DNA of 64,000 bases from Paraburkholderia metrosideri (GTDB lineage Bacteria > Pseudomonadota > Gammaproteobacteria > Burkholderiales > Burkholderiaceae), in contig NZ_CAJHCP010000010.1 in NCBI RefSeq assembly GCF_904848625.1, forward strand, positions 62,001 through 126,000, written 5' to 3'. Below are positions 16,781 through 24,484 of the stretch, one piece after another. The notes below the pieces were generated by a model that did not search any database, had not been told where the DNA came from, and saw only the letters and a list, made by a program, of their open reading frames with translations. The position numbers and the translations under genes were made by a program. Every line of letters begins with the position of its first letter. Position 1 is the stretch's first letter.

Positions 16781-17614
16781 ATGAACCCGGTTGGCAAAGC
16801 GCTGTGGTTTATCGAAAGCCACTTTGCGCAGCCGTTGACGCTCGACGACATAGCGAATGGCGGATGCGTGTCGCGCTTCCACCTGGCGCGTGCTTTCGAA
16901 GCGGCCACCGGGTTTCCGGTCATGCGCTACGTTCGCGGGCGGCGCTTGAGCGAAGCCGCGCGACGACTCGCCTCAGGCGCACCGGACATCCTGACGGTCG
17001 CCCTCGACGCCGGTTACGGCTCTCATGAAGCATTCACGCGTGCGTTTCGCGAGCAATTCGGGTTGACGCCGGAAGCGCTGCGCGCGCGAGGTCACCTCGA
17101 CAATCTTGCTATCGTGGAGCCGATCAAAATGGACCAAACCCTTCTCGACCATCTGGAGCCGCCGCGTTTTGAAGACGGTCAGCCGTTTCTCGTCGCCGGA
17201 CTAAACGAGCGCTATTCGTGCGACACCAGCAAGGCGATTCCATCGCAGTGGCAGCGCTTTGGGCCGCACTTCGGCAAGGTGCCAACGCAAGTGGGCAACG
17301 TGGCATACGGCGTGTGCCACAACGCCGACGACGCAGGTAATTTCGACTACCTGTGCGGTGTCGAAGTCAGCGATTTTTCGACGTTGCCGGCGGAGTTGAA
17401 CCGTTTGCGGATTGCCGCGCAGAGGTACGCAGTGTTCACCCATCGCGAGCATATTTCGACAATACGCCGCACGATGAATACGATCTGGAATTCGTGGCTG
17501 CCGGCATCAGGGCACGCGCCTGCGGACGCGCCAATTTTCGAGCGGTACGACGAGAGGTTCGATCCGGTCAGCGGGATGGGTGGCCTGGAGATATGGTTAC
17601 CGCTAAAGAGTTGA
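16781..17614 (+). CDS. AraC family regulator with GyrI-like effector domain
   Basis: A 277-residue regulator with the DNA-binding part first: two helix-turn-helix segments within residues 1-105 (LTLDDIANGGCVSRFHLARAF and VALDAGYGSHEAFTRAF). Residues 120-277 form a GyrI/Rob-like ligand-binding domain. This order (HTH first) is that of Rob and of multidrug-responsive regulators. Being directly downstream of a multidrug exporter gene on the same strand, it probably senses a compound exported by it. No ribosome site of strength is visible before the ATG. Confidence 0.9.
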   Translation: MNPVGKALWFIESHFAQPLTLDDIANGGCVSRFHLARAFEAATGFPVMRYVRGRRLSEAARRLASGAPDILTVALDAGYGSHEAFTRAFREQFGLTPEALRARGHLDNLAIVEPIKMDQTLLDHLEPPRFEDGQPFLVAGLNERYSCDTSKAIPSQWQRFGPHFGKVPTQVGNVAYGVCHNADDAGNFDYLCGVEVSDFSTLPAELNRLRIAAQRYAVFTHREHISTIRRTMNTIWNSWLPASGHAPADAPIFERYDERFDPVSGMGGLEIWLPLKS

Positions 17615-17776
17615 CCGCACCCGCCATCACGCCATCACACGACACCACGCGCACGACCGTTGCAATTGCTCCGCGCGCGCGTTGACGAGCAGTTGACGGC
17701 GGTAACTCAAGCGAAAACGTTTGCCGCATGTTTTTGCGCGCAAGAGCTTTGCACGGGGCTATTTTGACCGCTCACT

Positions 17777-17818
17777 CTAATCGTCAGATTTAACAAAAAC
17801 GACATAAAGAGCGATTAG
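17777..17818. repeat. Inverted repeat upstream of the siaA-like gene
   Basis: CTAATCG at 17777-17783 is repeated inverted as CGATTAG at 17812-17818, in an AT-rich stretch of the 239-base gap before the phosphatase gene. TTGACC at 17764 could be a -35 element, but no good -10 box was found at the right distance. An operator or RNA-structure role is possible; nothing else is seen in the gap. Confidence 0.3.
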
Positions 17819-17853
17819 CGTGCTGGTTTCCTCGTTGAACGGGTAGTCCAGCC

Positions 17854-19086
17854 ATGCATCCCGCGCTTGCGCACTTTCATCGCTCTGGCGTCTCCGGAAG
17901 CCCGCGTTGCGCAGGCGATTTGTGCCAGGAGTTTCCTGCCATCGACGCGGCCGATTCGAACGCGTCGGCAATGGACATTTTTTATTCGCGGCGGGACATG
18001 ATCAGCCTCGCGGTGCTGGAAAGCGGCCGTCCGATCGGACTGATCAACCGGGATATCCTGCTCTCGCAAATGAGCAAGCCATTTCACCGGGAGCTCTACG
18101 ACAAGAAGAGCTGCATCGCGTTCATGGACAAGGAGCCGCTCATCGTCGACGCGGACATGAGCATCGAAGCGCTCACGTTCAAGACAGTCGAAGCGGGCGA
18201 AAAGGCGCTGTCCGACGGCTTCATCGTGACGCGCGAAGGACGCTTCGTCGGATTGGCCAGCGGTGTTCAGCTACTGGGCGCGGTAGCGGAAATTCAGGCG
18301 GAAAAGAACCGCCAGATCATGCAGAGCATCGAATATGCAAGCGTGATCCAGCAAGCGATGTTGCGTGCGTCGCGCGACATGCTGTCGACCACGTTGCCGG
18401 ATGCCGAGCTGGTTTGGGAACCGCGCGACGTGGTGGGCGGCGATTTCTACCACTTCGCGTCGTTCGCCGACGGCTGGTTCGGCGCCGCGGCCGATTGCAC
18501 GGGGCACGGTGTACCTGGCGCGTTCATGACGCTGCTTGCTTCGGCGTCACTGTCGCAGGCACTCGAACGGCTCGGACCGCGCGACCCGGCTGCGCTATTG
18601 GCCGCGGTCAATCGCAACGTCAAGGGATTGCTCGGGCAGGTGCACGGCAAGGGTGAATCACCGCAGTCGAACGACGGCCTCGACGCCGCGTTTTTCTGGT
18701 TCGACGTCGAACAACGGCAACTGTATTTCTCCGGTGCGCGCATCGCGCTGCATGTGCTGCGGCCGGATGCCGATCACTTCGAGAGCATGGTCTGCGACCG
18801 CATGGGTGTCGGCTATGTCGACAGTCTCGCGGACTACACCTGGGCGTTGAGCACCGCCGCGCTGCCGCCCGGAAGTCTGCTGTTCGTCTCGACAGACGGG
18901 CTGACCGACCAGATCGGCGGTCCGCGAAAGATTGCTTTTGGACGACGTCGCGCGCTCGATTTTATTGTCGCGCACCGCACGCAGCCGCTATCCGCGCTAT
19001 GCGAGGGTCTGCAACGCGCGCTGGCTGACTGGCAAGGCGCGCAGTCGCGCCGCGATGACGTCATGCTTTTCTTTGCACGCGTTTAA
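17854..19086 (+). CDS. siaA: SiaA-like PP2C (SpoIIE-type) phosphatase with CBS-like input region
   Basis: A 410-residue soluble protein. Residues 40-155 resemble the CBS pair found on bacterial GGDEF proteins (SLAVLESGRPIGLINRDIL, then LYDKKSCIAFMDKEPLIVD and DGFIVTREGRFVGLA). Residues 180-410 are a SpoIIE/PP2C phosphatase: Asp in VVGGDFYHFASF, AADCTGHGVPGAFMTLLA, STDGLTDQIGG and the last RRDDVMLFF. In Pseudomonas, SiaA dephosphorylates SiaC and so turns on SiaD; that protein is membrane-bound with HAMP, unlike this one. An in-frame TGA lies six codons upstream of the ATG, so no longer N-terminus is possible. It is followed after 8 bases by the kinase gene. Confidence 0.85.
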   Translation: MHPALAHFHRSGVSGSPRCAGDLCQEFPAIDAADSNASAMDIFYSRRDMISLAVLESGRPIGLINRDILLSQMSKPFHRELYDKKSCIAFMDKEPLIVDADMSIEALTFKTVEAGEKALSDGFIVTREGRFVGLASGVQLLGAVAEIQAEKNRQIMQSIEYASVIQQAMLRASRDMLSTTLPDAELVWEPRDVVGGDFYHFASFADGWFGAAADCTGHGVPGAFMTLLASASLSQALERLGPRDPAALLAAVNRNVKGLLGQVHGKGESPQSNDGLDAAFFWFDVEQRQLYFSGARIALHVLRPDADHFESMVCDRMGVGYVDSLADYTWALSTAALPPGSLLFVSTDGLTDQIGGPRKIAFGRRRALDFIVAHRTQPLSALCEGLQRALADWQGAQSRRDDVMLFFARV

Positions 19087-19094
19087 GGTAGTTA

Positions 19095-19664
19095 ATGAAA
19101 ATGTTCGAACTCTCCGACCAGGATCGCGCGTTTTTCGATCTCGCTCAAAGACGTAACCTGATTTTCTATCACAAGGGCTACTTCTCACATAGCATCGTCG
19201 CGGCAATGAGTGAGGTCGTGAAACTGCAACTGGAAGTGGCAGGAATCAGCGCGCCGATCCGGCGCAAACTGTTTTCGTCCTTTATCGAAATCTCGCAGAA
19301 TATCGTCCACTATTCATCCGACGCACTCGTCGAAGGACTGGACAACGGTGGCGCGATTCGCGAGGGTGCGGTGTGCATCACCTATGAAGGCGAGCGTCAC
19401 TTGATGTTGTGCATGAACCCGGTTGCGACAACAGCGGTGGACAGCCTGCGCGAGAGGCTCGAGCCGCTGCGCAACATGTCGATCGAAGAAATCAAGCAGG
19501 CGTACAAGCAAACGCTGCGCGCCGACACGCCGGAAGAAAGCAAAGGCGCCGGGCTGGGTTTCCTGACGATGGCTCGCGACGCGAGCGCTCCGCTGGAATT
19601 CGCTTTTCATCCCCGCGTCGATGCTCCCGACACCACTCTGTTTTGCCTGAAGACCATCATCTGA
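19095..19664 (+). CDS. siaB: SiaB-family protein kinase
   Basis: A 189-residue protein of the SiaB family, a single GHKL-like kinase domain without a histidine phosphoacceptor. The N-box is in the helix FSSFIEISQNIVHYS near residue 70 and the G-box-like GAGLGFLTMARDASAPLEF near residue 155. In the known system SiaB phosphorylates SiaC on Ser/Thr and opposes SiaA. It starts 8 bases after the phosphatase gene and ends 18 bases before the SiaC gene, consistent with one operon. Confidence 0.85.
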   Translation: MKMFELSDQDRAFFDLAQRRNLIFYHKGYFSHSIVAAMSEVVKLQLEVAGISAPIRRKLFSSFIEISQNIVHYSSDALVEGLDNGGAIREGAVCITYEGERHLMLCMNPVATTAVDSLRERLEPLRNMSIEEIKQAYKQTLRADTPEESKGAGLGFLTMARDASAPLEFAFHPRVDAPDTTLFCLKTII

Positions 19665-19682
19665 CGAGGATGAGTACGCGCC

Positions 19683-20069
19683 ATGGATAACTTTTATATT
19701 GCGGCCACGACCACGTCGCCGGAAGTCGATTTCAGATTCGAGCAGCATCTGCTGGCGATCAGAGGCGAGTCCTATCCCGAGAACGCGGCGGCGTTTTACG
19801 CGCCGGTCATCGAGCGGCTTCGTACCTACCTGGCCAGTTGCGACGACGCCTCGATCACCGTGGACGTCACGCTGACTTATTTCAACAGTTCGAGTACGAA
19901 AATGCTGTTCAGCGTATTCGATGCATTGGACGAAGCGGCCACATCGGGAAATCGCGTGCTGGTGAACTGGTTCCGCGACGCCGAAGATGAAACCATTCTC
20001 GAATTCGGTGAGGAACTGCAAGCTGACTTTACGGCGATCCAGTTCACCGATTGTCCGGTCGCGACGTAA
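19683..20069 (+). CDS. siaC: SiaC-family biofilm regulatory phosphoprotein (DUF1987)
   Basis: A 128-residue DUF1987 protein. Known SiaC, when unphosphorylated, binds and activates the diguanylate cyclase SiaD. The phosphorylation segment is recognisable as TLTYFNSSSTKMLFSVFDAL, with Thr72 the likely acceptor by position; the acidic C-terminal half (RDAEDETILEFGEELQ) is typical. Third gene of four in the same order as the Pseudomonas cluster. AAGGAAGG at its 3' end serves the next gene. Confidence 0.9.
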   Translation: MDNFYIAATTTSPEVDFRFEQHLLAIRGESYPENAAAFYAPVIERLRTYLASCDDASITVDVTLTYFNSSSTKMLFSVFDALDEAATSGNRVLVNWFRDAEDETILEFGEELQADFTAIQFTDCPVAT

Positions 20070-20080
20070 GGAAGGTCACG

Positions 20081-20839
20081 GTGCCTTCAACTGTTGCTTC
20101 GAACACCTCGTCGAATGACGCCCCGGATCTGTTCCAGAACGAGAGCGAGGCGCTGGAGAAAGCACGCGAGATTCATGCGGGTGACGGCGTCGATCCCGAG
20201 ACATGCCGTCAGGCGCTTGGCGAGCTGATCGGACATTTCGAGCGTCTGATGCGCGAGACGCGCCGTCTGATTGGACGCAGCGACCGCGCCGAGCGCGAGA
20301 TGCATGCGCTCACTCAGCAGCTGCAATATCGCGCGACGCACGACGCGTTGACCGACGTGCTGAATCGCAGCGCGGTGATCGAGCGCGCGAGCAAGGCGTT
20401 GCGCGTCGATCGGGCGGTGATGATCCTGCTCGACATCGACGACTTCAAGAAGGTGAACGACGATTTCGGCCATCCGGTCGGCGATGCGGTAATACTTGGC
20501 ATCGTCGATTGCCTGCGCCGGATTGTCGGTGAGCGGGGCATCATCGGTCGCGTGGGCGGTGAGGAATTCACCGTGCTGTTGCCGGGGCACGACCTCACCG
20601 ACGCGCTGGATCTGACCGAAGAAATGCGTGTGGCAATTCGCAGTCATGTGTTCGACGCACCGGTGAATCGTCGGATCACGGCCAGTTTTGGCGTGAGTGC
20701 CAATCAGGCCCGGACCGGCTTCGATACCGCATACGGCCTCGCCGATTCCGCTTTGTACAAGGCCAAGCGAGGCGGCCGGGACCGCGTGGAATTTGCCGAT
20801 CCGCTATCGGACACGCCTGTCATGCCGATGGTGGAGTGA
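20081..20839 (+). CDS. siaD: SiaD-like diguanylate cyclase (GGDEF)
   Basis: A 252-residue soluble cyclase that makes cyclic di-GMP. Residues 1-95 are helical, with a likely coiled-coil stretch (GHFERLMRETRRLIGRSDRA) that would bind SiaC; the rest is a GGDEF domain with DALTDVLNRSAVIERA, DIDDFKKVNDDFGHPVGD and active-site GRVGGEEFTVL. The inhibitory RxxD motif expected five residues before GGEEF is absent (Gly-Glu-Arg-Gly there), so product feedback inhibition is not expected by that route. GTG 20081 after AAGGAAGG is the best start, 11 bases after the SiaC stop. Confidence 0.88.
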   Translation: MPSTVASNTSSNDAPDLFQNESEALEKAREIHAGDGVDPETCRQALGELIGHFERLMRETRRLIGRSDRAEREMHALTQQLQYRATHDALTDVLNRSAVIERASKALRVDRAVMILLDIDDFKKVNDDFGHPVGDAVILGIVDCLRRIVGERGIIGRVGGEEFTVLLPGHDLTDALDLTEEMRVAIRSHVFDAPVNRRITASFGVSANQARTGFDTAYGLADSALYKAKRGGRDRVEFADPLSDTPVMPMVE

Positions 20840-20855
20840 TACGGCAGCACGACAT

Positions 20856-21761
20856 CTACTCCAGGGCCTCCATCGGCTCCTGAACGGGCCGCCTGAATCG
20901 TTGCGCCACGATCACCCCAACGAGCGCAGTCCCTCCGCCCAGCAAGTGATATAGATGCAACGTTTCGCCCAGCATCGCGATGGCAATAACCGCTGTCGCA
21001 ATCGGCAGCACGTTCATGAACAGCGCGCACCGGTTCGGCCCGAGATGCTCGACGCCCCGCATCCACAGAAACGGCAGCACCACTGAAGCCAGCACGCCCG
21101 CATACAGAATCAGCGGCAGGCTCGCTCGCGTGGGCAATGCCTCGGACGCGGGCAAGCGCAGCAGCATCGGCAGCATGAAGAGCAGCGCGAAAATCGCCTG
21201 CAAATAGGTGGATTGCCACGAAGGCAACCCGACATGCCAGCGCTTGAGCAACACGCCATACAGCGCATAGGCCAGCGCCGCGAAAATCATCAGCAGATCG
21301 CCGATATGCGCGCCGTTGGCCAGCAACTGCGCAGGATTGCCCTGCGTGATCAGATACACCACGCCCACCAGCGACAACGCCCCGCCGCCCACCATACCGC
21401 CCGTCGGCGCTTCGCCGAGCAATAGCGTACTGGCGACCATCGTCATCAACGGCACCAACGCAGTGATGATCGACATATTGGTCGCCGTCGTCGTCTTCGC
21501 CGCTTCGTAGGAAAGGCTCTGGAACAACGCCATCGCGAGAAAGCCCAGTACGGCGAGCTTCGGAAGTTGTGGCACGATTGCCGCACGATTGCGCCATGCC
21601 GGCACTAGCGTGAACAGACTCATCAACGCAACCGCCAGCACCAGCCGATAAAACGTGATCGCCGACGGGTCGATCGTGTGCGCGGACAACTTCGACACCA
21701 CGACATTGCCGGCCCACAACAGGATTGCCACAAAGGGAAACAGGAAATACGATCTCTTCAT
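20856..21761 (-). CDS. DMT (EamA) family transporter
   Basis: An inner-membrane protein of about 301 residues with ten hydrophobic helices in two EamA repeats (FVAILLWAGNVVVSKLSAH in the first, ALAYALYGVLLKRWHVGLP starting the second). Members export metabolites such as amino acids or drugs. The frame allows a start at 21791, but Met at 21761 (MKRSYFLFPFVAILL) gives the usual short N-terminus. The gene converges on siaD with only 16 bases between stops and diverges from an AraC gene, with the 10-bp repeat array in between. Confidence 0.88.
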   Translation of the reverse strand: MKRSYFLFPFVAILLWAGNVVVSKLSAHTIDPSAITFYRLVLAVALMSLFTLVPAWRNRAAIVPQLPKLAVLGFLAMALFQSLSYEAAKTTTATNMSIITALVPLMTMVASTLLLGEAPTGGMVGGGALSLVGVVYLITQGNPAQLLANGAHIGDLLMIFAALAYALYGVLLKRWHVGLPSWQSTYLQAIFALLFMLPMLLRLPASEALPTRASLPLILYAGVLASVVLPFLWMRGVEHLGPNRCALFMNVLPIATAVIAIAMLGETLHLYHLLGGGTALVGVIVAQRFRRPVQEPMEALE

Positions 21762-21883
21762 ATCGCGCTCTGGCTCGGAATTGACGGTCAAATGGAATTC
21801 GAAGGCCTTCGAAACGAAGCGACATGTTGCGCTCGCACGCGGAGGTCTGTCTCACGCCAAAAGGTCGTTGCTTGTCGCGAAAT

Positions 21884-21933
21884 GGTCAAAGGCGGTCAAA
21901 GGCGGTCGAAGGGGGTCAAACGCGGTCGAAGGC
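21884..21933. repeat. Five tandem 10-bp repeats in a divergent promoter region
   Basis: Five head-to-tail 10-base units with consensus GGTCRAAGGC fill 21884-21933 (GGTCAAAGGC twice, then GGTCGAAGGG, GGTCAAACGC and GGTCGAAGGC). A sixth, GATCGATCCC, is decayed. The period of one helical turn would place every unit on the same DNA face. The array lies between the DMT start (21761) and the AraC start (21965), about 32 bases from the latter, so it could be a multi-site operator; a slipped-strand microsatellite is the simple alternative. Confidence 0.8.
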
Positions 21934-21964
21934 GATCGATCCCGGTTTCAACGCACAACCCATC

Positions 21965-22786
21965 ATGAACATGCAAACCTCTACGTCTGCTGGGCATCGA
22001 AGCCAGGTGTACGACACGCCCACCGCGCCGGGCGCGCATGTGCCGTTCGAAAGCACGCCGATGCCGGTGTCGGCGATGGCCGCGTGGTATCCGCATGGCA
22101 CGGTGATCGAGGCGCACCGTCATCGGCGCGCGCAATTGCTATACGCGATTGAAGGCGTGATGATGATCGAGTCGGCAACCGGCTCATGGGTCGTGCCACC
22201 GACGCGCGGCGTGTGGCTCGAACCCGGCATCGATCATTCGGTGCAGATGAGTGGCGACGTCAAGATGCGCACCGTGTTCGTCGAACCTGGCGCGACCGCG
22301 CATCTGCCTACCCGGAGTTGTGTGGTCGAAGTGCATCCGCTGCTGCGCGAGCTGATACTTGCAGCGATCGACGTGCCGCTCGACTACACCCTCGGTTCTC
22401 GCGACGATCATCTGATGCAACTGCTGTTGGCGGAATTGAACGCGGTGCCGCTGCTGCCGCTGTATCTGCCGTGGCCAGCCGACCCACGCTTACGTGACCT
22501 GTGCAACAGCCTGCTTGCCGCGCCCGATGACAATCGCACCATCGGCGCATGGGCGAACACGCTGGACGTGTCGGAGAAAACTTTTCACCGCTGGTTCCAG
22601 CGCGAAACCGGCCTTACTTTCGGCCGCTGGCGTCAGCAGGCGCGTCTACTATTGGCGCTAAAGCGCCTCGCGCACGGCGAGAAGATCATTGCCGTCGCGA
22701 TGGATCACGGCTACACGAGTCAAAGTGCGTTTGCCGCCATGTTCAAGCGACACTTCGGCGTGGTGCCGTCCGCGTTTTATGCATAG
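21965..22786 (+). CDS. AraC family regulator with N-terminal cupin domain
   Basis: A 273-residue regulator. Residues 35-120 form a cupin-like ligand domain (YPHGTVIEAHRHRRAQLLYAI, then PPTRGVWLEPGIDHSV); residues 175-273 hold two helix-turn-helix motifs (LDVSEKTFHRWFQRETGLTF and AMDHGYTSQSAFAAMFKRHF). ATG 21965 begins just after the tandem repeats; the frame is open upstream through the repeats, but that part is repeat-derived and unlikely to be translated. It probably controls the divergent DMT exporter and itself. Confidence 0.88.
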   Translation: MNMQTSTSAGHRSQVYDTPTAPGAHVPFESTPMPVSAMAAWYPHGTVIEAHRHRRAQLLYAIEGVMMIESATGSWVVPPTRGVWLEPGIDHSVQMSGDVKMRTVFVEPGATAHLPTRSCVVEVHPLLRELILAAIDVPLDYTLGSRDDHLMQLLLAELNAVPLLPLYLPWPADPRLRDLCNSLLAAPDDNRTIGAWANTLDVSEKTFHRWFQRETGLTFGRWRQQARLLLALKRLAHGEKIIAVAMDHGYTSQSAFAAMFKRHFGVVPSAFYA

Positions 22787-22847
22787 CGTTCGCTTCGAAT
22801 TAGCCGGTCGGAGATCACCGTTCAGGCGTCGAAACGAACGCCATGCA

Positions 22848-24062
22848 TCACAGCCGGGGCGAAACGGATGGCGCCAATGCGGCCAGCCTCAAATACTCGA
22901 CGCCCTCCGCAAAAGCCAACGTCGATTGCTTTCCATCGCGCAGGCGAATGCTAATTGTCCGGTCACGCTCGTCGCGCGAGCCCAGTGCAACCAGAATGGG
23001 GATCTGTTTCTCGCGTGCATCGACGATTTTCTTCTCCAGCCGCTCGGGCCGGCTGTCTAACCATGCCCGGAGACCCGCGTCGTCGAGTGCCTGCATCAAC
23101 TCCTGCGCGTAAGCCACATTCGCGTCGCTGATCGTGGCGACGACGACCTGTTCGGGTGCGAGCCATACAGGCAACCATCCTTCGTGATGCTCGAGCAGCA
23201 TCGCGATGAATCGCTCCATGCTGCCGAGCACCGCGTGATGAAGCATCACAGGCCGCGCGCGTTCATTGCGTTCATTGACGAACTCCGCGTCGAGCCGCTC
23301 GGGCAACACGAAATCCAGTTGTATCGTGCCGCATTGCCAGCTGCGCGCGCGACTATCCATCAGGTGGAATTCCAGTTTCGGCCCGTAAAAAGCGCCCTCT
23401 GCGTCGAGCACATCGAACTCCAGACCCGCTGCGCGCGCGGCGTTGGCCAACGCCTCTTCTGCGTGGTCCCACAGCTGATCGCTGCCTGCGCGCAGCGCAG
23501 GACGCGTGGCGAGCGCCACCTTGAACGCGGGAAAACCAAGGTCCGCATAGATCATGCGCAGCAATGAACAGAAACGGCCCACCTCTGCCTCGATATGTTC
23601 GTGCGCGCAGAACACGTGCGCGTCGTCCTGCACAAAAGCGCGCGTACGTTTCAGGCCTTCGAGCGATCCCGACGGCTCATCGCGATGACACGCGCCAAAT
23701 TCGCTATAGCGCACCGGCAACTCGCGATACGAACGCACGCGCTGATTGAACACCTGCACATGACAGGGACAACTCATCGGTTTAAGACAAAGCGCGCGTC
23801 CTTCTTCGGCATCGGCAAGCGAATACATCGCTGCGCCGAACTTCTCCCAGTGACCGCTTTTCTCCCACAGCGAACGCGCCAACAGTTGCGGCGTACGAAT
23901 CTCGCGAAAGCCCGCGCGGCGCATGCGCGCACGCACATAATCTTCGAGCACGCGATACAACTCCCAGCCTCGCGGATGCCAGAAGACCATACCCGGCCCC
24001 TCTTCCTGCTGATGAAAAAGGTCGAGCTTGTTGCCTAAAACACGATGATCGATGTCGTTCAC
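22848..24062 (-). CDS. Threonyl-tRNA synthetase lacking TGS and editing domains
   Basis: A 404-residue threonyl-tRNA synthetase that begins where the catalytic core of the E. coli enzyme begins (DHRVLGNKLDLFHQQEEGPG). Class II motif 2 is RYSEFGACHRDEPSGSLEG; motif 3 is LHHAVLGSMERFIAMLLEHH. The zinc ligands are in place: Cys in KPMSCPCHVQ, His in QDDAHVFC and His in MLHHAVLG. The anticodon-binding domain covers residues 300-390. About 240 N-terminal residues (TGS and Ser-clearing editing domain) are missing. No infC or ribosomal genes follow, so this is probably a second copy beside a full-length ThrS. GTG 24062 has GGAG seven bases before it; a Thr-rich leader and terminator lie upstream. 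Confidence 0.9.
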   Translation of the reverse strand: MNDIDHRVLGNKLDLFHQQEEGPGMVFWHPRGWELYRVLEDYVRARMRRAGFREIRTPQLLARSLWEKSGHWEKFGAAMYSLADAEEGRALCLKPMSCPCHVQVFNQRVRSYRELPVRYSEFGACHRDEPSGSLEGLKRTRAFVQDDAHVFCAHEHIEAEVGRFCSLLRMIYADLGFPAFKVALATRPALRAGSDQLWDHAEEALANAARAAGLEFDVLDAEGAFYGPKLEFHLMDSRARSWQCGTIQLDFVLPERLDAEFVNERNERARPVMLHHAVLGSMERFIAMLLEHHEGWLPVWLAPEQVVVATISDANVAYAQELMQALDDAGLRAWLDSRPERLEKKIVDAREKQIPILVALGSRDERDRTISIRLRDGKQSTLAFAEGVEYLRLAALAPSVSPRL

Positions 24063-24137
24063 GGTGATGCTCCATTTGATCGGATAGTGCGGTTAATACA
24101 ACGAGACGCCGCAAAGAGATGCCGCAAACGGAGGTCC

Positions 24138-24174
24138 AGAAACGACAAAGGCCCCGTCCGTTTCCGGCGGGGCC
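24138..24174 (-). terminator. Attenuator terminator upstream of the short ThrRS gene
   Basis: Read on the minus strand, GGCCCCG and CGGGGCC (arms at 24168-24174 and 24150-24156) enclose an inner CCG-GAAA-CGG stem, and the hairpin is followed by TTTGTCGTTT. It lies 34 bases after the leader-ORF stop and 88 bases before the synthetase start. CCCGCCGG inside its 5' arm is exactly complementary to CCGGCGGG in the leader ORF (codons 19-21), giving a possible competing antiterminator helix. Confidence 0.85.
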
Positions 24175-24208
24175 CTGAGTGGTTTGCCACAGCTTCAGCT
24201 TCGTGCTT

Positions 24209-24295
24209 CTAGCGTGCGCAACCTCCAGACGACCCGCCGGTGAAGGTGGTCGTCGTGGTGGTGACAGCAGCGAAGGGAATCGAGTGAAAGTCCAT
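24209..24295 (-). CDS. Threonine-rich leader peptide (attenuator), 28 residues
   Basis: On the minus strand an ATG at 24295 opens a 28-codon ORF ending in TAG at 24209. Codons 12-17 (24262 down to 24245) are ACC ACC ACG ACG ACC ACC, six threonines in a row, and codon 19 is a seventh. The peptide reads MDFHSIPFAAV, then the Thr run, then FTGGSSGGCAR. It stands before an intrinsic terminator and a threonyl-tRNA synthetase gene, as his, thr and phe leaders stand before their operons. Ribosome stalling at Thr codons under low charged tRNA-Thr would be the sensor. It has no clear ribosome site. Confidence 0.85.
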   Translation of the reverse strand: MDFHSIPFAAVTTTTTTFTGGSSGGCAR

Positions 24296-24301
24296 GGATC
24301 G

Positions 24302-24331
24302 ACAATAAACGATCCCGCTGTGCGGCGTCAA
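24302..24331 (-). promoter_or_regulatory. Candidate promoter of the Thr leader
   Basis: On the minus strand TTGACG (24331-24326) and TATTGT (24307-24302) stand 18 bases apart, matching the -35 and -10 consensus at five and four of six positions. Transcription would begin at or within a base or two of the leader ATG at 24295. That would make the leader peptide leaderless, consistent with its missing ribosome site. Confidence 0.5.
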
Positions 24332-24484
24332 TCGCCAATCGTCGATTGCAGATCTCGACACCCGCTGGCCACGACGTCGCGATAAGCGCTACGATGTACG
24401 TCCGATTCGAAGCCGATAAATGGTTTTCACGGCTTCGGTATTCCACGGCTTCGATCCGCCGTTCCAATCATCGAGCACCTTGCC

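Noticed and set aside
20704..21855. 383-residue minus-strand frame over the DMT transporter gene
   Set aside because: Out-of-frame shadow: Arg/Ala/Gly-rich, without membrane helices, while the EamA frame matches a known family.
24195..24467. 90-residue minus-strand frame over the Thr leader region, with a CCHHHDDH run
   Set aside because: It is the same DNA as the Thr codon run read one base off; downstream gene is a threonyl-tRNA synthetase, so the Thr frame is favoured.
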